This document shows, one piece after another, positions 1-7,790 of a DNA stretch of 64,000 nt. The stretch is from Armatimonas rosea (GTDB taxonomy: Bacteria; Armatimonadota; Armatimonadia; Armatimonadales; Armatimonadaceae). Both the position numbers and the translations under genes were made by a program. Location: assembly GCF_014202505.1 (NCBI RefSeq), contig NZ_JACHGW010000007.1:124001-188000 (forward strand), in the 5' to 3' direction. The stretch's first letter is position 1, and each line of letters starts with the position of its first letter. Under the pieces are notes generated by a model. It saw nothing but the letters and a program-made list of their open reading frames with translations, did no database searches and was not told the DNA's origin.

Positions 1-108
1 TGCGCTGTAGTACCCCCAAGCGAGGCACACCACGAGCGCCACCAGACCCACCCCCGTCGCCAGGAGCTGCTTGCGTGTCAGAGGGGCGCTAGCGCCGGAA
101 CGGGACAT
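1..108 (-). CDS. Paralogue 1 of the membrane-anchored array (5' end only, continues off the window)
   Basis: Only the N-terminal 36 codons are visible. The ATG is at 108 and the translation begins MSRSGASAPLTRKQ, then a hydrophobic stretch ending in WGYY. This matches the layout of the six complete paralogues that follow: a short polar head, one membrane segment, then an aromatic-rich boundary. It overlaps the end of the preceding gene (stop 89-91) by 20 bp, so the two are probably translationally coupled. The function is unknown and most of the gene is missing. It is called a gene because of the family resemblance and conserved position. Confidence 0.7.
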   Translation of the reverse strand, partial: MSRSGASAPLTRKQLLATGVGLVALVVCLAWGYYSA

Positions 109-748
109 TCCCGGCTTTCCACGTCCGAATCACCTCCGCGAGCATCTGGCGGACGGCGAGGGTCTCCAGGGTCTTGTCCCCGGGCTTGAGGTGCTCGGTG
201 AGGTCGAAGTCGGGCTCCAGCGGAGCGGCCCCGCCGTTGAGGGAGAGTGTCCGCTGCTTCGCGCCATCGTCGGGGGTGAGCTTGAGCTCAAAGCGCACCA
301 TCGCCTTGAGGCGGTAGACCTTGGCCTTGTCGTCCCAGTCCCATCGAACCGAGCGCGGGGGAACACTCCAGCTCCCCGCCACCTTCACCGGGTAGGGCTT
401 GCCCTTGGTCGCCACCCCCGCCGACTCCAGCGTCGCGACCAGATCGTCGGTGACCTTGATCGTGGAGTCGAGCGGCGGGGCCATCACGGCGGGACCACGT
501 GCACTCACCGGCAGCCCGGGCACGGGAGTGGGCGGCGGCGCGGTCGGTTTCTCCGGCGCCGTTGGGAGAGTGTCCGGGCCGGTGACCTTGAACTCCGTGA
601 TCGCGGTCTCGTAGAGGGGCTCCTTGCTGAGGTCGGCTTCTGGGAAGGCAGGAGCGCTAAAGAAGCGCCATGCGGCGATTCCGCCTCCCCCGAGCACGAC
701 GAGGAGAATAATAAGTGCTTGCGCGGTTGTCAGTTTCTTGTTCTTCAT
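89..748 (-). CDS. Paralogue 2 of the tandem membrane-anchored family, unknown function
   Basis: 219 residues. The start is MKNKKLTTAQ, followed by one hydrophobic helix at about residues 9-27, RFFSAP at the membrane exit, a Pro-rich linker (about 65-85), then an alpha/beta-looking domain with a WDWDD motif and a C-terminal TWK. A single N-terminal helix with a positive head suggests an inner-membrane anchor with the bulk outside the cytoplasm. Together with paralogue 7 it forms a subgroup sharing an aromatic W-x-W motif in the second half. It lies in a same-strand array 30 bp after paralogue 3. I recognise no named family. Confidence 0.8.
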   Translation of the reverse strand: MKNKKLTTAQALIILLVVLGGGGIAAWRFFSAPAFPEADLSKEPLYETAITEFKVTGPDTLPTAPEKPTAPPPTPVPGLPVSARGPAVMAPPLDSTIKVTDDLVATLESAGVATKGKPYPVKVAGSWSVPPRSVRWDWDDKAKVYRLKAMVRFELKLTPDDGAKQRTLSLNGGAAPLEPDFDLTEHLKPGDKTLETLAVRQMLAEVIRTWKAGNVPFRR

Positions 749-778
749 GATTGTGGTCAGGGTACCTGAAAACGATGC

Positions 779-1468
779 CTAACGTGGCGTCTTTGGCGCG
801 GGATTGTCTCGCTTCCACGCCTCGGTCAGCGCCTCCAGTGCCTTCCCCAGAGCCTCGTCTTGTTTTTGCGCGAGTGTCTCGGGCGTGGCGATCCCGAGCT
901 CTCCGGAGGCAACCTCAAGGGTGACATGGGTGCTATCGTCGGAGTTTCGGGACAGATAGACCGTGCGCTGCGCCTCAACCTTGTACCCAAACGTGCCCCA
1001 GCTTGGCCGGCCCCCGATAGCCGTTCCCGTTCCCTTGAGCCAGATAAAGACCTCGATGGGGTTCTCGTCGGGCTTGGACAGGTGCAGGGGCTCATCGGCG
1101 GTAAGGGAAACACCTGCCTGCTTGAGGTAGGTGAGAGCATCGGCGTGTTGTTTCGAGGCATGGTCTCGCTTCTTCTGTTCCTCGGGAGTTACCATTCTGT
1201 CACCAACCCCGCCAACCATCTCTCCCGCTCGTTGCGGGGACGGCGTCGCGAGGAGGTCATTTGGGTTCTTGGCGACAAGCCGTGGCGGTGCGAGTGCGCC
1301 CCGGATGATGTTCAGCGACGCGACGGTGGTGCCTTGTAGTGGGCGTTCGGTAAGATCCGGTGAGCTCGGGACGGGCTCTTTAAAGTAGCGGTAGAGGGTA
1401 AGAGAGGCCAAGGCCAAGAGGACCAGAATGACGGCGATAACTTGCTTTTTGTTGAGTGACTGATTCAT
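779..1468 (-). CDS. Paralogue 3 of the tandem membrane-anchored family, unknown function
   Basis: 229 residues. The head MNQSLNKKQ precedes a membrane helix at about 10-26, then RYFKEP. The second half carries GTGTAIGGRPSWG and GYKVEAQRTVYL. The C-terminus has LAQKQDEALGKALEALTEAW ending in WKRDNP. These blocks recur nearly unchanged in paralogues 4 and 6, giving a shared core of membrane anchor, variable linker, beta-rich module and helical tail. Gaps to neighbours are about 30 bp on each side, so one transcript is likely. No catalytic motif is visible. Confidence 0.8.
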   Translation of the reverse strand: MNQSLNKKQVIAVILVLLALASLTLYRYFKEPVPSSPDLTERPLQGTTVASLNIIRGALAPPRLVAKNPNDLLATPSPQRAGEMVGGVGDRMVTPEEQKKRDHASKQHADALTYLKQAGVSLTADEPLHLSKPDENPIEVFIWLKGTGTAIGGRPSWGTFGYKVEAQRTVYLSRNSDDSTHVTLEVASGELGIATPETLAQKQDEALGKALEALTEAWKRDNPAPKTPR

Positions 1469-1496
1469 AGAGGAGGGAACCTACTTCGTATGGGAG

Positions 1497-2231
1497 CTAG
1501 TGGGGAGAAGCAGGATTATCCTGTTTCCATGCCTGTGCAAAGGCCTCAAGCGCCTTCCCGATTGCCTCTTCCTGGCGCCGTGGGAGAAGCTCTTGGCTGA
1601 CAACCCCGACACTTCCGGGGGAAATTCCTGTCTGGAGCTGGACTGTTGTGGGCGTGGTCGCTCGACGGGAGAGATAGGCAAGACGCTCTAGCTCGACCTG
1701 GTAGCCAAGCTTTCCCCAGGATGGCCTGCCGTCGATAACCGTCCCATTACCCTGGATGAGTAGCGTGAGGTGTACCGGGTTCTCACTCTCCTCAGGCACA
1801 TAGGCGTCCTTGTCCGCGGTGACCGTGATTCCGGCTCGACGCAGGTAGGCAATGGCGTCTGTGAAGAGCTTGTGCTTCCGTTGCGCGGCTCGCTTTTCTC
1901 GTGCCGTTTGCTCCTCCTGGCGCTTGCGTTGCTCGTCGGTCAGTGGGCTGGGAGCCATGCCGCCGCCACCAATCGCACCGCCAGATTGCTCTGGACCAGG
2001 CTCCGGGTGCGTGAGGAGCTCCTCGGGATTTTCGACCTTAAGGTGCGGCGGGGCAAGAGGCCCAAGGACGATCTTGAGCGAGGCGACACTGGCTCCTTGG
2101 AGCTCCCGCGTCGCCTCAGGTGCCGTGTTGTTTCCTGGCGCGGTGAAGTAGCGGTAGCCGACGAGCAACGCGAGGATCAACAAGACGGCGGCTACGAGAG
2201 CGACCTGTCGGGGTTTCAGCGCTTGGTTCAT
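1497..2231 (-). CDS. Paralogue 4 of the tandem membrane-anchored family, unknown function
   Basis: 244 residues. MNQALKPRQ leads into a membrane helix (about 9-26) and RYFTAPG. A Gly/Ser-rich linker at about 80-95 is followed by a charged helix (KRQEEQTAREKRAAQRKHK) that could be coiled coil. GNGTVIDGRPSWGKLGYQVE and the tail LPRRQEEAIGKALEAFAQAW then WKQDNP align with paralogue 3, its closest relative in the window. It is probably part of the same operon, 28 bp upstream of paralogue 3. Confidence 0.8.
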   Translation of the reverse strand: MNQALKPRQVALVAAVLLILALLVGYRYFTAPGNNTAPEATRELQGASVASLKIVLGPLAPPHLKVENPEELLTHPEPGPEQSGGAIGGGGMAPSPLTDEQRKRQEEQTAREKRAAQRKHKLFTDAIAYLRRAGITVTADKDAYVPEESENPVHLTLLIQGNGTVIDGRPSWGKLGYQVELERLAYLSRRATTPTTVQLQTGISPGSVGVVSQELLPRRQEEAIGKALEAFAQAWKQDNPASPH

Positions 2232-2269
2232 CGTACTTGCTCAGACTCCTACGAATCTACGTCCCTTCA

Positions 2270-2947
2270 CTATTGAGGTGTTGTGGGATTGTCTTCTTTC
2301 CACGCCGTGACAAACGCCTCCAACGTTCGTCCCAGGAGCTCTGCTTGTTTCTTTTCGAGGCTGTCGGTCGGTGAGATGGGGGTAGCGCAATCGGAGATAG
2401 GGGCGAGCCGGGGTAAGAGACCGACTCGCAGGACTTGCGTGCGCTGGACATCGACATAGAACTCCCGATCCATTCGGAGGTGAGAGATCAGAACACCGGA
2501 ATGTGGCTTTCGTGTGTCCACCTTGCCATCCCCGCTGATCTGGACGGTGAGGTAGAGCGGGCGATCGTCGGGGGTGAGGGGATGCGCAGGCTCCAGGCTC
2601 AGTGGCACCCCTGCCTGACGTAGGTAGGCAATGGCCTTCTCTTTAAATTGTGCGCTCCGTGCCGAGACAGCGTCGGCGTTGAGAAAAAAGGGGTCGATGA
2701 CTGCTTGGATCGCGTGCTCGGGTGGGATCGGGGCCGGGCTGGGGCGGAGCTCATAGGCGAGACAGGGGAACTCTCCCTGGAGATCGACCTTGATATCCGC
2801 GACTGTGACCTTGTAGAGCGTGCCATGGGTCTGGGAGTCAGGGGAAAAGGCGGGGGCCTGGAAGTAACGGAGGACGAGGAAGGTGACCACCCCCATCAAG
2901 GTAATGAGGGCGATCACAAGCTGTTTTCTACTGAGGGATTGTTTCAT
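2270..2947 (-). CDS. Paralogue 5 of the tandem membrane-anchored family, unknown function
   Basis: 225 residues from the ATG at 2947. The open frame extends 25 codons further upstream, but that part is Arg/Pro-rich and overlaps paralogue 6, while MKQSLSRKQ matches the N-termini of the other members. A membrane helix at about 9-27 is followed by RYFQAPAF. The C-terminus has SLEKKQAELLGRTLEAFVTA, then WKEDNP. The middle is more diverged: the usual RPSWG block reads RKPHSG. It lies 13 bp after the stop of paralogue 6. Confidence 0.8.
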   Translation of the reverse strand: MKQSLSRKQLVIALITLMGVVTFLVLRYFQAPAFSPDSQTHGTLYKVTVADIKVDLQGEFPCLAYELRPSPAPIPPEHAIQAVIDPFFLNADAVSARSAQFKEKAIAYLRQAGVPLSLEPAHPLTPDDRPLYLTVQISGDGKVDTRKPHSGVLISHLRMDREFYVDVQRTQVLRVGLLPRLAPISDCATPISPTDSLEKKQAELLGRTLEAFVTAWKEDNPTTPQ

Positions 2948-2960
2948 AGCGGGCTCTCGT

Positions 2961-3644
2961 CTAGGGTTTTGCCGCGGCGGGGTTGTCTTCCTTCCAGCGG
3001 GTGATGATCGCGGAGATCGCACGGGTCAGGGCCTCGTCTTGCTTCTGCGCGAGGGTCTCGGGAGAGGTCACGCCTACGCTGCCGGTCATGTTTCCCGCGA
3101 CATTGAGATGGACCGGGTTCGTGGCCGTGGTCGAGGTGAAAAGATCGCGCTTGAGCTCGACCTTGTAGCCGAGGACCCCCATGGTGGGCTGGTTCTCCAC
3201 GACGGTTCCCGTGCCTTCCAGGGTGACGGTGACCGAGAGGGGGACATGCCCGACCGCGGCCTTTTGGGCGATGTCGTCCTGCGCGACGGGGATTCCGGCC
3301 CCGCGCAGGCTGTCGATAATCTTCTGGACCTTGGGAGCCACTTCCTTGGCGAAGCGCGCCGCCTCGATCTTGGCCGCCTCGCCCTTGGGAGCGAGCATGC
3401 TCCCCCCGCCGCCCTCACCACCCCCGCCGCGCCGCGGTGCTGCATCGGCGGAGACATGGGCGGGCGCAAGCTCGCCCAGCACCACCGCAATCTCCGTGAC
3501 CGCGATATTGTGGAGCACCTTGTCCCGGGGATCGTCGGCGGTGAACGCGGGCGCGGTGAAGTAGCGGAAGAGCACAAAGCCCCCAACACCCAGAAGGAGA
3601 CCAAGGGTGACAAGGAGCTGCGGGAGAGAGAGCTTTTTATTCAT
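2961..3644 (-). CDS. Paralogue 6 of the tandem membrane-anchored family, unknown function
   Basis: 227 residues. MNKKLSLPQ precedes a membrane helix (about 9-27), then RYFTAPAF. A Gly-rich stretch (RRGGGGEGGGGS, about 72-83) links the anchor to the rest. The typical blocks GTGTVVENQP, GYKVELKRDLF and LAQKQDEALTRAISAIITRW then WKEDNP are present. It is 29 bp downstream of paralogue 7 in the array. Confidence 0.8.
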   Translation of the reverse strand: MNKKLSLPQLLVTLGLLLGVGGFVLFRYFTAPAFTADDPRDKVLHNIAVTEIAVVLGELAPAHVSADAAPRRGGGGEGGGGSMLAPKGEAAKIEAARFAKEVAPKVQKIIDSLRGAGIPVAQDDIAQKAAVGHVPLSVTVTLEGTGTVVENQPTMGVLGYKVELKRDLFTSTTATNPVHLNVAGNMTGSVGVTSPETLAQKQDEALTRAISAIITRWKEDNPAAAKP

Positions 3645-3673
3645 GGCAAGTTCCGTCCCTTATACCATAAAGC

Positions 3674-4432
3674 CTACCGTCCTTTGAGCTTACTACCGAG
3701 CAAGGGCGGCAGGGGAGTGGGAGGGGCGTTGTCCTTTTTCCAGCGTGCGATGATGCCTGAGACGATAAGCCGCTGCATCATGTCATGGACAGTATCGGGG
3801 TGGTCCTGCAGCAGGCGGTACGCATCAAGGGGGGCTCCCTCTACCAAGGAGTCTCGGACGCGGTTCAGGTCCGTGGGGAGCGTAAAGAAACCCAGCACGA
3901 CCGTATCGGTGCGCTCCTGCGTCTTCCAGGGAGCTGTGCGAACCTGCCGGGTAATGGCGACAGCGTACCGGAGCTGAGGCAGGAACTGATAGCGCTTTTC
4001 ACTCGGGTTCCAGTACCAGTGCGAGCTATCCTCAAGACGGTAGAGGCCGCGGAGCTTGATGGGAGCCCGGTTTGTACTCTCCGTTGTCGGGACTCCCGCT
4101 CGTTCTAGCTCTGCCATCAGCGACGGCTTGGGGCCAATGGTCTCTCGTGGAACGTCGTCTGGGGTGAAGCGGATCGCCGCTGCGAGCTTCCTGCCAGGCC
4201 GTGGGGCCGGACTGGGAGTGGGGGGAATATTGGGCGGGGGAGTGGGAGCTGCGTCCAGGCGCAAGCCCGGCTCGACCGTAAGCGCGGTGATCGCAGTATT
4301 TTGGAGAGGCGCAACAGTGAGCTGATCCTGTGGCTCGACCGGGGACATGAGCCAGAGGTACCCTCCCGCACTTGCACCAACGACGGCAACAAGGACGATC
4401 CACCCAAGCCACTTGCGAGAGAGTGTTTTCAT
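3674..4432 (-). CDS. Paralogue 7 of the tandem membrane-anchored family, probably first gene of the array
   Basis: 252 residues. MKTLSRKWLGW starts a membrane helix at about 10-28, then a Pro-rich linker (PTPPPNIPPTPSPAP, about 63-77). A WYWNPSEKRYQF motif parallels WDWDD in paralogue 2. The tail has IIARWKKDNAPP, the family's C-terminal signature. The likely promoter is a TAGCAT hexamer (complement of 4442-4447) 9 nt before the ATG, so the array is probably transcribed from here toward the left edge. The function is unknown. Confidence 0.8.
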   Translation of the reverse strand: MKTLSRKWLGWIVLVAVVGASAGGYLWLMSPVEPQDQLTVAPLQNTAITALTVEPGLRLDAAPTPPPNIPPTPSPAPRPGRKLAAAIRFTPDDVPRETIGPKPSLMAELERAGVPTTESTNRAPIKLRGLYRLEDSSHWYWNPSEKRYQFLPQLRYAVAITRQVRTAPWKTQERTDTVVLGFFTLPTDLNRVRDSLVEGAPLDAYRLLQDHPDTVHDMMQRLIVSGIIARWKKDNAPPTPLPPLLGSKLKGR

Positions 4433-4459
4433 AGGCGCACTATGCTATTCTTGGTTATT

Positions 4460-4996
4460 CTAGCCGAAAATCGCGCGCACGAGAATGACATCGTGGTAGG
4501 TGTGCTCAGCCAGCACAAAGGGGAGCCCGACTCCTGTCTCGGTGAAGCCTTGGCGGGCGTAGAAGCGCCCGGCGCGGAGGTTGCTGGGGTGGTGGCACAG
4601 CCAGAGGGTCGCGACCTCGTGGCGCAGGGCGTGGGCGATCACTGCTTCTAGGAGCTGCTGGGCCGCGCCGGTGCCGTGCCAGGAGGCGCGGAGGTAGAAG
4701 CGGTCGAGGAGGGCGGGCTGGGGAAGCGTGAGCGACGCCGGCGGCGCGGCACCGACCGAGAGGCGGGCGTAGCCGCCTAGCTCACCGGTCTCGCTCTCCA
4801 AGACGAGATAGGACACCGTGGGGCGCTCTAGATCGGCTTGGAGGGCTGTTGTGGTGAAGGTAGCGGCGGCGTAGGCGGCGCGGTCCGCATCGGGGACGAG
4901 CTCGCGCCAGGTGTGGAGAAAGGTCTCGGACGCCAGCGCGGCCAGTGCGCTGGCGTCGTTGCGTGTGGCGAGCCTACAGCTGGGCAAGGACCGCAT
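4460..4996 (-). CDS. GNAT-family N-acetyltransferase
   Basis: 178 residues from the ATG at 4996, which overlaps the leuB stop by 23 bp. An upstream extension of the frame lies inside leuB and is Arg/Pro-rich, so it is rejected. The sequence starts [20 protein letters not shown], a typical first GNAT strand and helix. The acetyl-CoA loop is seen as [20 protein letters not shown], followed by [17 protein letters not shown], the usual motif B region. The substrate cannot be predicted. Proximity to leuB suggests co-transcription rather than a shared pathway. Confidence 0.8.
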   Translation of the reverse strand: MRSLPSCRLATRNDASALAALASETFLHTWRELVPDADRAAYAAATFTTTALQADLERPTVSYLVLESETGELGGYARLSVGAAPPASLTLPQPALLDRFYLRASWHGTGAAQQLLEAVIAHALRHEVATLWLCHHPSNLRAGRFYARQGFTETGVGLPFVLAEHTYHDVILVRAIFG

Positions 4997-6026
4997 CGGC
5001 CATCGCGATCGTCCCGACGGTCGCCTCGCCGCTCTGGGCGATATCCGGGGTGCGCAGGCCCGCTCCCAGCACGGCCTCGACCGCGGTCTCGATGCGCTTG
5101 GCCTCGGTCTCACGCCCAAAGCTGTAGCGCAGGAGCATCGCCACGGAGAGAATGGTCGCCAGCGGGTTGGCGATCCCCTTGCCCGCGATATCCGGCGCGG
5201 AGCCGTGGCAGGGCTCGTAGAGGCCGAAGGTGCCAGTCCCCAGGCTCGCCGACGGTAGCATTCCCAGCGAACCCGTCAGCATCGCGGCCTGGTCGGAGAG
5301 GATATCGCCAAAGAGGTTCTCAGTGACAATCACATCGAACTGCTTGGGCCAGCGCACGAGCTGCATGGCCGCGTTGTCTACAAGAAGATGGGAGAGTTGG
5401 ACATCGGGGTACTCCTTTGCCACCTCCTCGACCGTCGCGCGCCACAGGACACTGGTCATCAGGACGTTCTGCTTATCGACCGAGCAAAGCTTCTTGCCGC
5501 GCTTCTGCGCCGCCTGGAAGCCCACGTGGGCGATCCGCACGATCTCGTCCTTGGTGTAGACACAGGTATCCACCGCGCGATTGCCGTCGTTCTCCTTGGG
5601 GAGCCCGAAGTACATCCCGCCGGTCAGCTCCCGCACCACCAGCACATCGAGGCCCCCTTCCAGCAGCTCGGGCTTGAGGCTGGAAGCGGCGGCGAGGGCG
5701 GGGTAGCAGATCGCGGGGCGCAGGTTGGCGTAGAGCCCCAGGTGCTTGCGTAGTGGCAGGAGGGCACCGCGCTCGGGGCGCAGGTTGGGGTCGGGGATGA
5801 CGTCCCACTTGGGGCCGCCCACGGCTCCCAGCAGCACGGCATCGCTCGCCTTGCAGAGCTCCAGGGTCTCCGGGGGCAGCGGATGGCCGGTCGCGTCGTA
5901 GGCCGCGCCTCCGACCAGCGCCTCGGTCAGCTCGATATCGGGGGCGACCACGCGGAGGACACGGACGGCCTCCGCCACAATCTCAGGCCCGATTCCATCA
6001 CCGGGCAGAACAGCAACTTTCGGCAT
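4974..6026 (-). CDS. leuB: 3-isopropylmalate dehydrogenase
   Basis: 350 residues, normal for LeuB. It catalyses the NAD-dependent oxidative decarboxylation of 3-isopropylmalate in leucine synthesis. [16 protein letters not shown] opens the protein; [19 protein letters not shown] carries the substrate-binding arginines; [15 protein letters not shown] holds metal ligands; and [18 protein letters not shown] is the NAD loop. The ATG at 6026 is chosen because the 48 upstream codons read through a GC-palindrome repeat and a TACCAT hexamer lies 9 nt upstream. No other leu genes are in view. Confidence 0.95.
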   Translation of the reverse strand: MPKVAVLPGDGIGPEIVAEAVRVLRVVAPDIELTEALVGGAAYDATGHPLPPETLELCKASDAVLLGAVGGPKWDVIPDPNLRPERGALLPLRKHLGLYANLRPAICYPALAAASSLKPELLEGGLDVLVVRELTGGMYFGLPKENDGNRAVDTCVYTKDEIVRIAHVGFQAAQKRGKKLCSVDKQNVLMTSVLWRATVEEVAKEYPDVQLSHLLVDNAAMQLVRWPKQFDVIVTENLFGDILSDQAAMLTGSLGMLPSASLGTGTFGLYEPCHGSAPDIAGKGIANPLATILSVAMLLRYSFGRETEAKRIETAVEAVLGAGLRTPDIAQSGEATVGTIAMADAVLAQL

Positions 6027-6054
6027 AACGCGCCTATGGTACCACGGCACACCG

Positions 6055-6150
6055 CCCCCCGACCCCCGTCCAACGGGGGAGATCAAAGGAATCCGATTCC
6101 TCTTATTTCCCCCGCTTGCGGGGGGCAGGGGGCAGGCGGGGGGCAGGGGG
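6055..6150. repeat. C/G-rich double-hairpin palindromic repeat (family C, full form)
   Basis: The element lies between leuB and the next gene. The 5' half is CCCCCCGACCCCCG, loop TCCAA, CGGGGGA. A spacer of about 30 bases is itself an imperfect palindrome around GGAATCCGATTCC. The 3' half is CCCCCGCTTGCGGGGGGCAG followed by more G-runs. Its closest relative is the copy at 10905-10983, which has the same order of arms. The extra G-runs at 6120-6150 could also form a G-quadruplex on the plus strand. Confidence 0.8.
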
Positions 6151-6153
6151 CCT

Positions 6154-6924
6154 CTACACTCCCAGCACACCCCGGGCGTAGTCGGCGCTGAGCTTGGCGG
6201 AGGCGGCGGGGCTGCCGCCCTCGGCGACCCGGTCTTGTTCGGTGGTGATCCAGGTGGGGGAGAGGGTCTGCACCACCCGGTGGGCCTCGACTAGCTTCAC
6301 TTGCCCGTTGCCGAGCTCGGTAAAGGTCAGGGGCTGGTGGGTCTCGGGGTCGAAGGTGCCGTCTTTGTAGTGCAGGTAGTCCGCGCGGTGGCCGTAGGTC
6401 TGGAGAAAGCTCACCAGGTCCTCGCCGCCGCAGGCGACCCAGAACAGATCAAAGCAGAAGTTGACGTAGCCGGGATCGGTCTGGTGCAGGAGAATCTCCA
6501 TCCCGGTGCCGCCCTCCGGCAGGGCAAAGAGCTCCCAGTTGTGGTTGTGGTAGCAGAGGCGAATCCCCTCGCTCTCCAAGACCTCGCCCGCCGCGTTGAG
6601 GGTGCGCGCCGCGTCTTCGTAGCCCGCCGCATCCGGCCACTTCCCACCCGCCATCAGGTGCCGTGCCCCGACAATATTCATGTGGGCCGCAGTCTCGCGG
6701 ACATGGTCGAGGTCGGTGAGGGCGCTGACTCCGGTGTGGTAGCCCGCACACGCCAAGCCCGCGTCGTCGAAAAGCTGCTTGTAATCGTAGGCCGCGATGC
6801 TCGTGGTGGGGTTGCCGACCTCTGCGCCGTCGTAGCCAGCCGCCTTGACATCGGCCAAGACACCGGGCAGGTCCTCGCCGCCGCGCTTGCCGAAGATAAT
6901 AAGTTGAATGCCGAGCTGTGTCAT
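6154..6924 (-). CDS. Sugar phosphate isomerase/epimerase-like TIM-barrel protein
   Basis: 256 residues with the xylose-isomerase-like TIM barrel pattern: [11 protein letters not shown] at strand 1, DGAEVGNP at strand 2, GYHTGVSAL at strand 3, [10 protein letters not shown] near the middle (a typical metal-site strand) and [16 protein letters not shown]. The HNHNWE motif and the following Asp/His positions suggest a divalent metal site. Such proteins act on many sugars and polyols, so the substrate is unknown. The stop lies only 3 bp from a GC-rich repeat. A second member is at 52349-53122 and a third starts at 63572. Confidence 0.8.
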   Translation of the reverse strand: MTQLGIQLIIFGKRGGEDLPGVLADVKAAGYDGAEVGNPTTSIAAYDYKQLFDDAGLACAGYHTGVSALTDLDHVRETAAHMNIVGARHLMAGGKWPDAAGYEDAARTLNAAGEVLESEGIRLCYHNHNWELFALPEGGTGMEILLHQTDPGYVNFCFDLFWVACGGEDLVSFLQTYGHRADYLHYKDGTFDPETHQPLTFTELGNGQVKLVEAHRVVQTLSPTWITTEQDRVAEGGSPAASAKLSADYARGVLGV

Positions 6925-7044
6925 AGCCCGGCATTTCGACGAGGGAAGTTAAGATTCCTTTATTTACCTCCCGGCTCGCACCGCTCGCCACCCTCCGGCT
7001 TCGCGAAGGGTTTAGGGCCAAAACGCGCCGCTGACCCCGTGACT

Positions 7045-7097
7045 CCTCCCCCTTCGCGGAGCCGGAGGGGGAAACGGCGCTGTCGCCGAGGGGGAGG
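7045..7097. repeat. Short C/G-rich palindrome with double hairpin
   Basis: Outer arms CCTCCCCC (7045-7052) and GGGGGAGG (7090-7097) enclose a GGAGGGGG-type hairpin and a second hairpin ACGGCG-CTGT-CGCCG. It lies between the stop codon of the exported protein at 7115 and the TIM-barrel gene. The design of two stems inside an outer stem is like the family C repeats, but the sequence differs. It has no U-tract, so it is not a good intrinsic terminator. The remaining intergenic bases, 6925-7044, show no gene. Confidence 0.55.
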
Positions 7098-7114
7098 CAG
7101 AGTATGGGGGGATC

Positions 7115-7642
7115 TTAGAACTTCACCCCAACCCGCAGGCCGGTGCCCTCAACCCCGTCGCCGGCGCGCAGGGAGCGGAAGTACGCCCCTTCGAGGATGA
7201 TGTTGCCCGTTACCCGCAAGCCCGCGGTCACCCGCGCGAGGGGGCCGTTCTTGCGACCCGGATCGAAGGTCTGGTTGCCATAGGTGCTGTACCAGCCGAT
7301 CCCGCCGCCGAGATTGAGGGTCGTGCCCTCGGTGCCGAGCTTGGCCTGCGACTGCACCCCGAGGCCGCCCGCCAGGAAGTTGCGCGACGACTGCCCGCCC
7401 GTGCTCGCCCAATCGACAAAGAGCGTCCGCCCCAGCCCGACACTCGGCGGCTCGGTGAGGCGGTGGGTCCAGGAGATACCACTGAGGGGGCCGTCGCCCA
7501 GGTAGCCCTTGATCTTGTCCGACGGATAGAACGCCTGGTAGGAGAGCTCCTCCCGGCCAAAGCCGCTGTTGAGCTGTGCCTGGGCCGCCGAGGCCGCGCC
7601 CAGAGCAAGAGTCGCTGTCAAGAAAATGCCTGTTCTGTTCAT
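7115..7642 (-). CDS. Exported beta-rich protein of unknown function
   Basis: 175 residues from the ATG at 7642. The frame is open further upstream but is low-complexity Ser/Ala/Arg there, and MNRTGIFLTATLALGAASA is a clear signal peptide with predicted cleavage after AQA near residue 22. The mature part alternates Gly and aromatic residues (FLAGGLGVQ, LNLGGGIGWYS, VTGNIILEGAYF) and ends VGVKF with a terminal Phe. This is typical of small outer-membrane beta-barrel or porin-like proteins. That assignment is an inference; no family was recognised. Confidence 0.7.
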   Translation of the reverse strand: MNRTGIFLTATLALGAASAAQAQLNSGFGREELSYQAFYPSDKIKGYLGDGPLSGISWTHRLTEPPSVGLGRTLFVDWASTGGQSSRNFLAGGLGVQSQAKLGTEGTTLNLGGGIGWYSTYGNQTFDPGRKNGPLARVTAGLRVTGNIILEGAYFRSLRAGDGVEGTGLRVGVKF

Positions 7643-7790
7643 GGGGGGAAGTAACGTCGCCGGGGGGGCATTTGTGACAGCATACACAGACATCTTTGCG
7701 GCAGAGACGGCACGGATTGGGTTTAATAGGGATGTCCCTTTCCGCGAAACAGACACGAAGAAAGGCGAGAGGACAAGGAACGAATCTACC

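Noticed and set aside
71-769. Long plus-strand frame opposite the paralogue genes
   Set aside because: It is antisense to a family member supported by six relatives, has no start signal and an Arg/Gly-rich composition typical of shadow frames in GC-rich DNA.
6027-6170. 48-codon N-terminal extension of LeuB
   Set aside because: It reads through a palindromic repeat and the TACCAT hexamer. LeuB proteins begin at the [11 protein letters not shown] motif.
7569-7790. N-terminal extension of the heptad-repeat protein
   Set aside because: It would overlap the divergent gene's signal peptide and promoter. The ATG at 7791 has a ribosome site and starts at the repeats.
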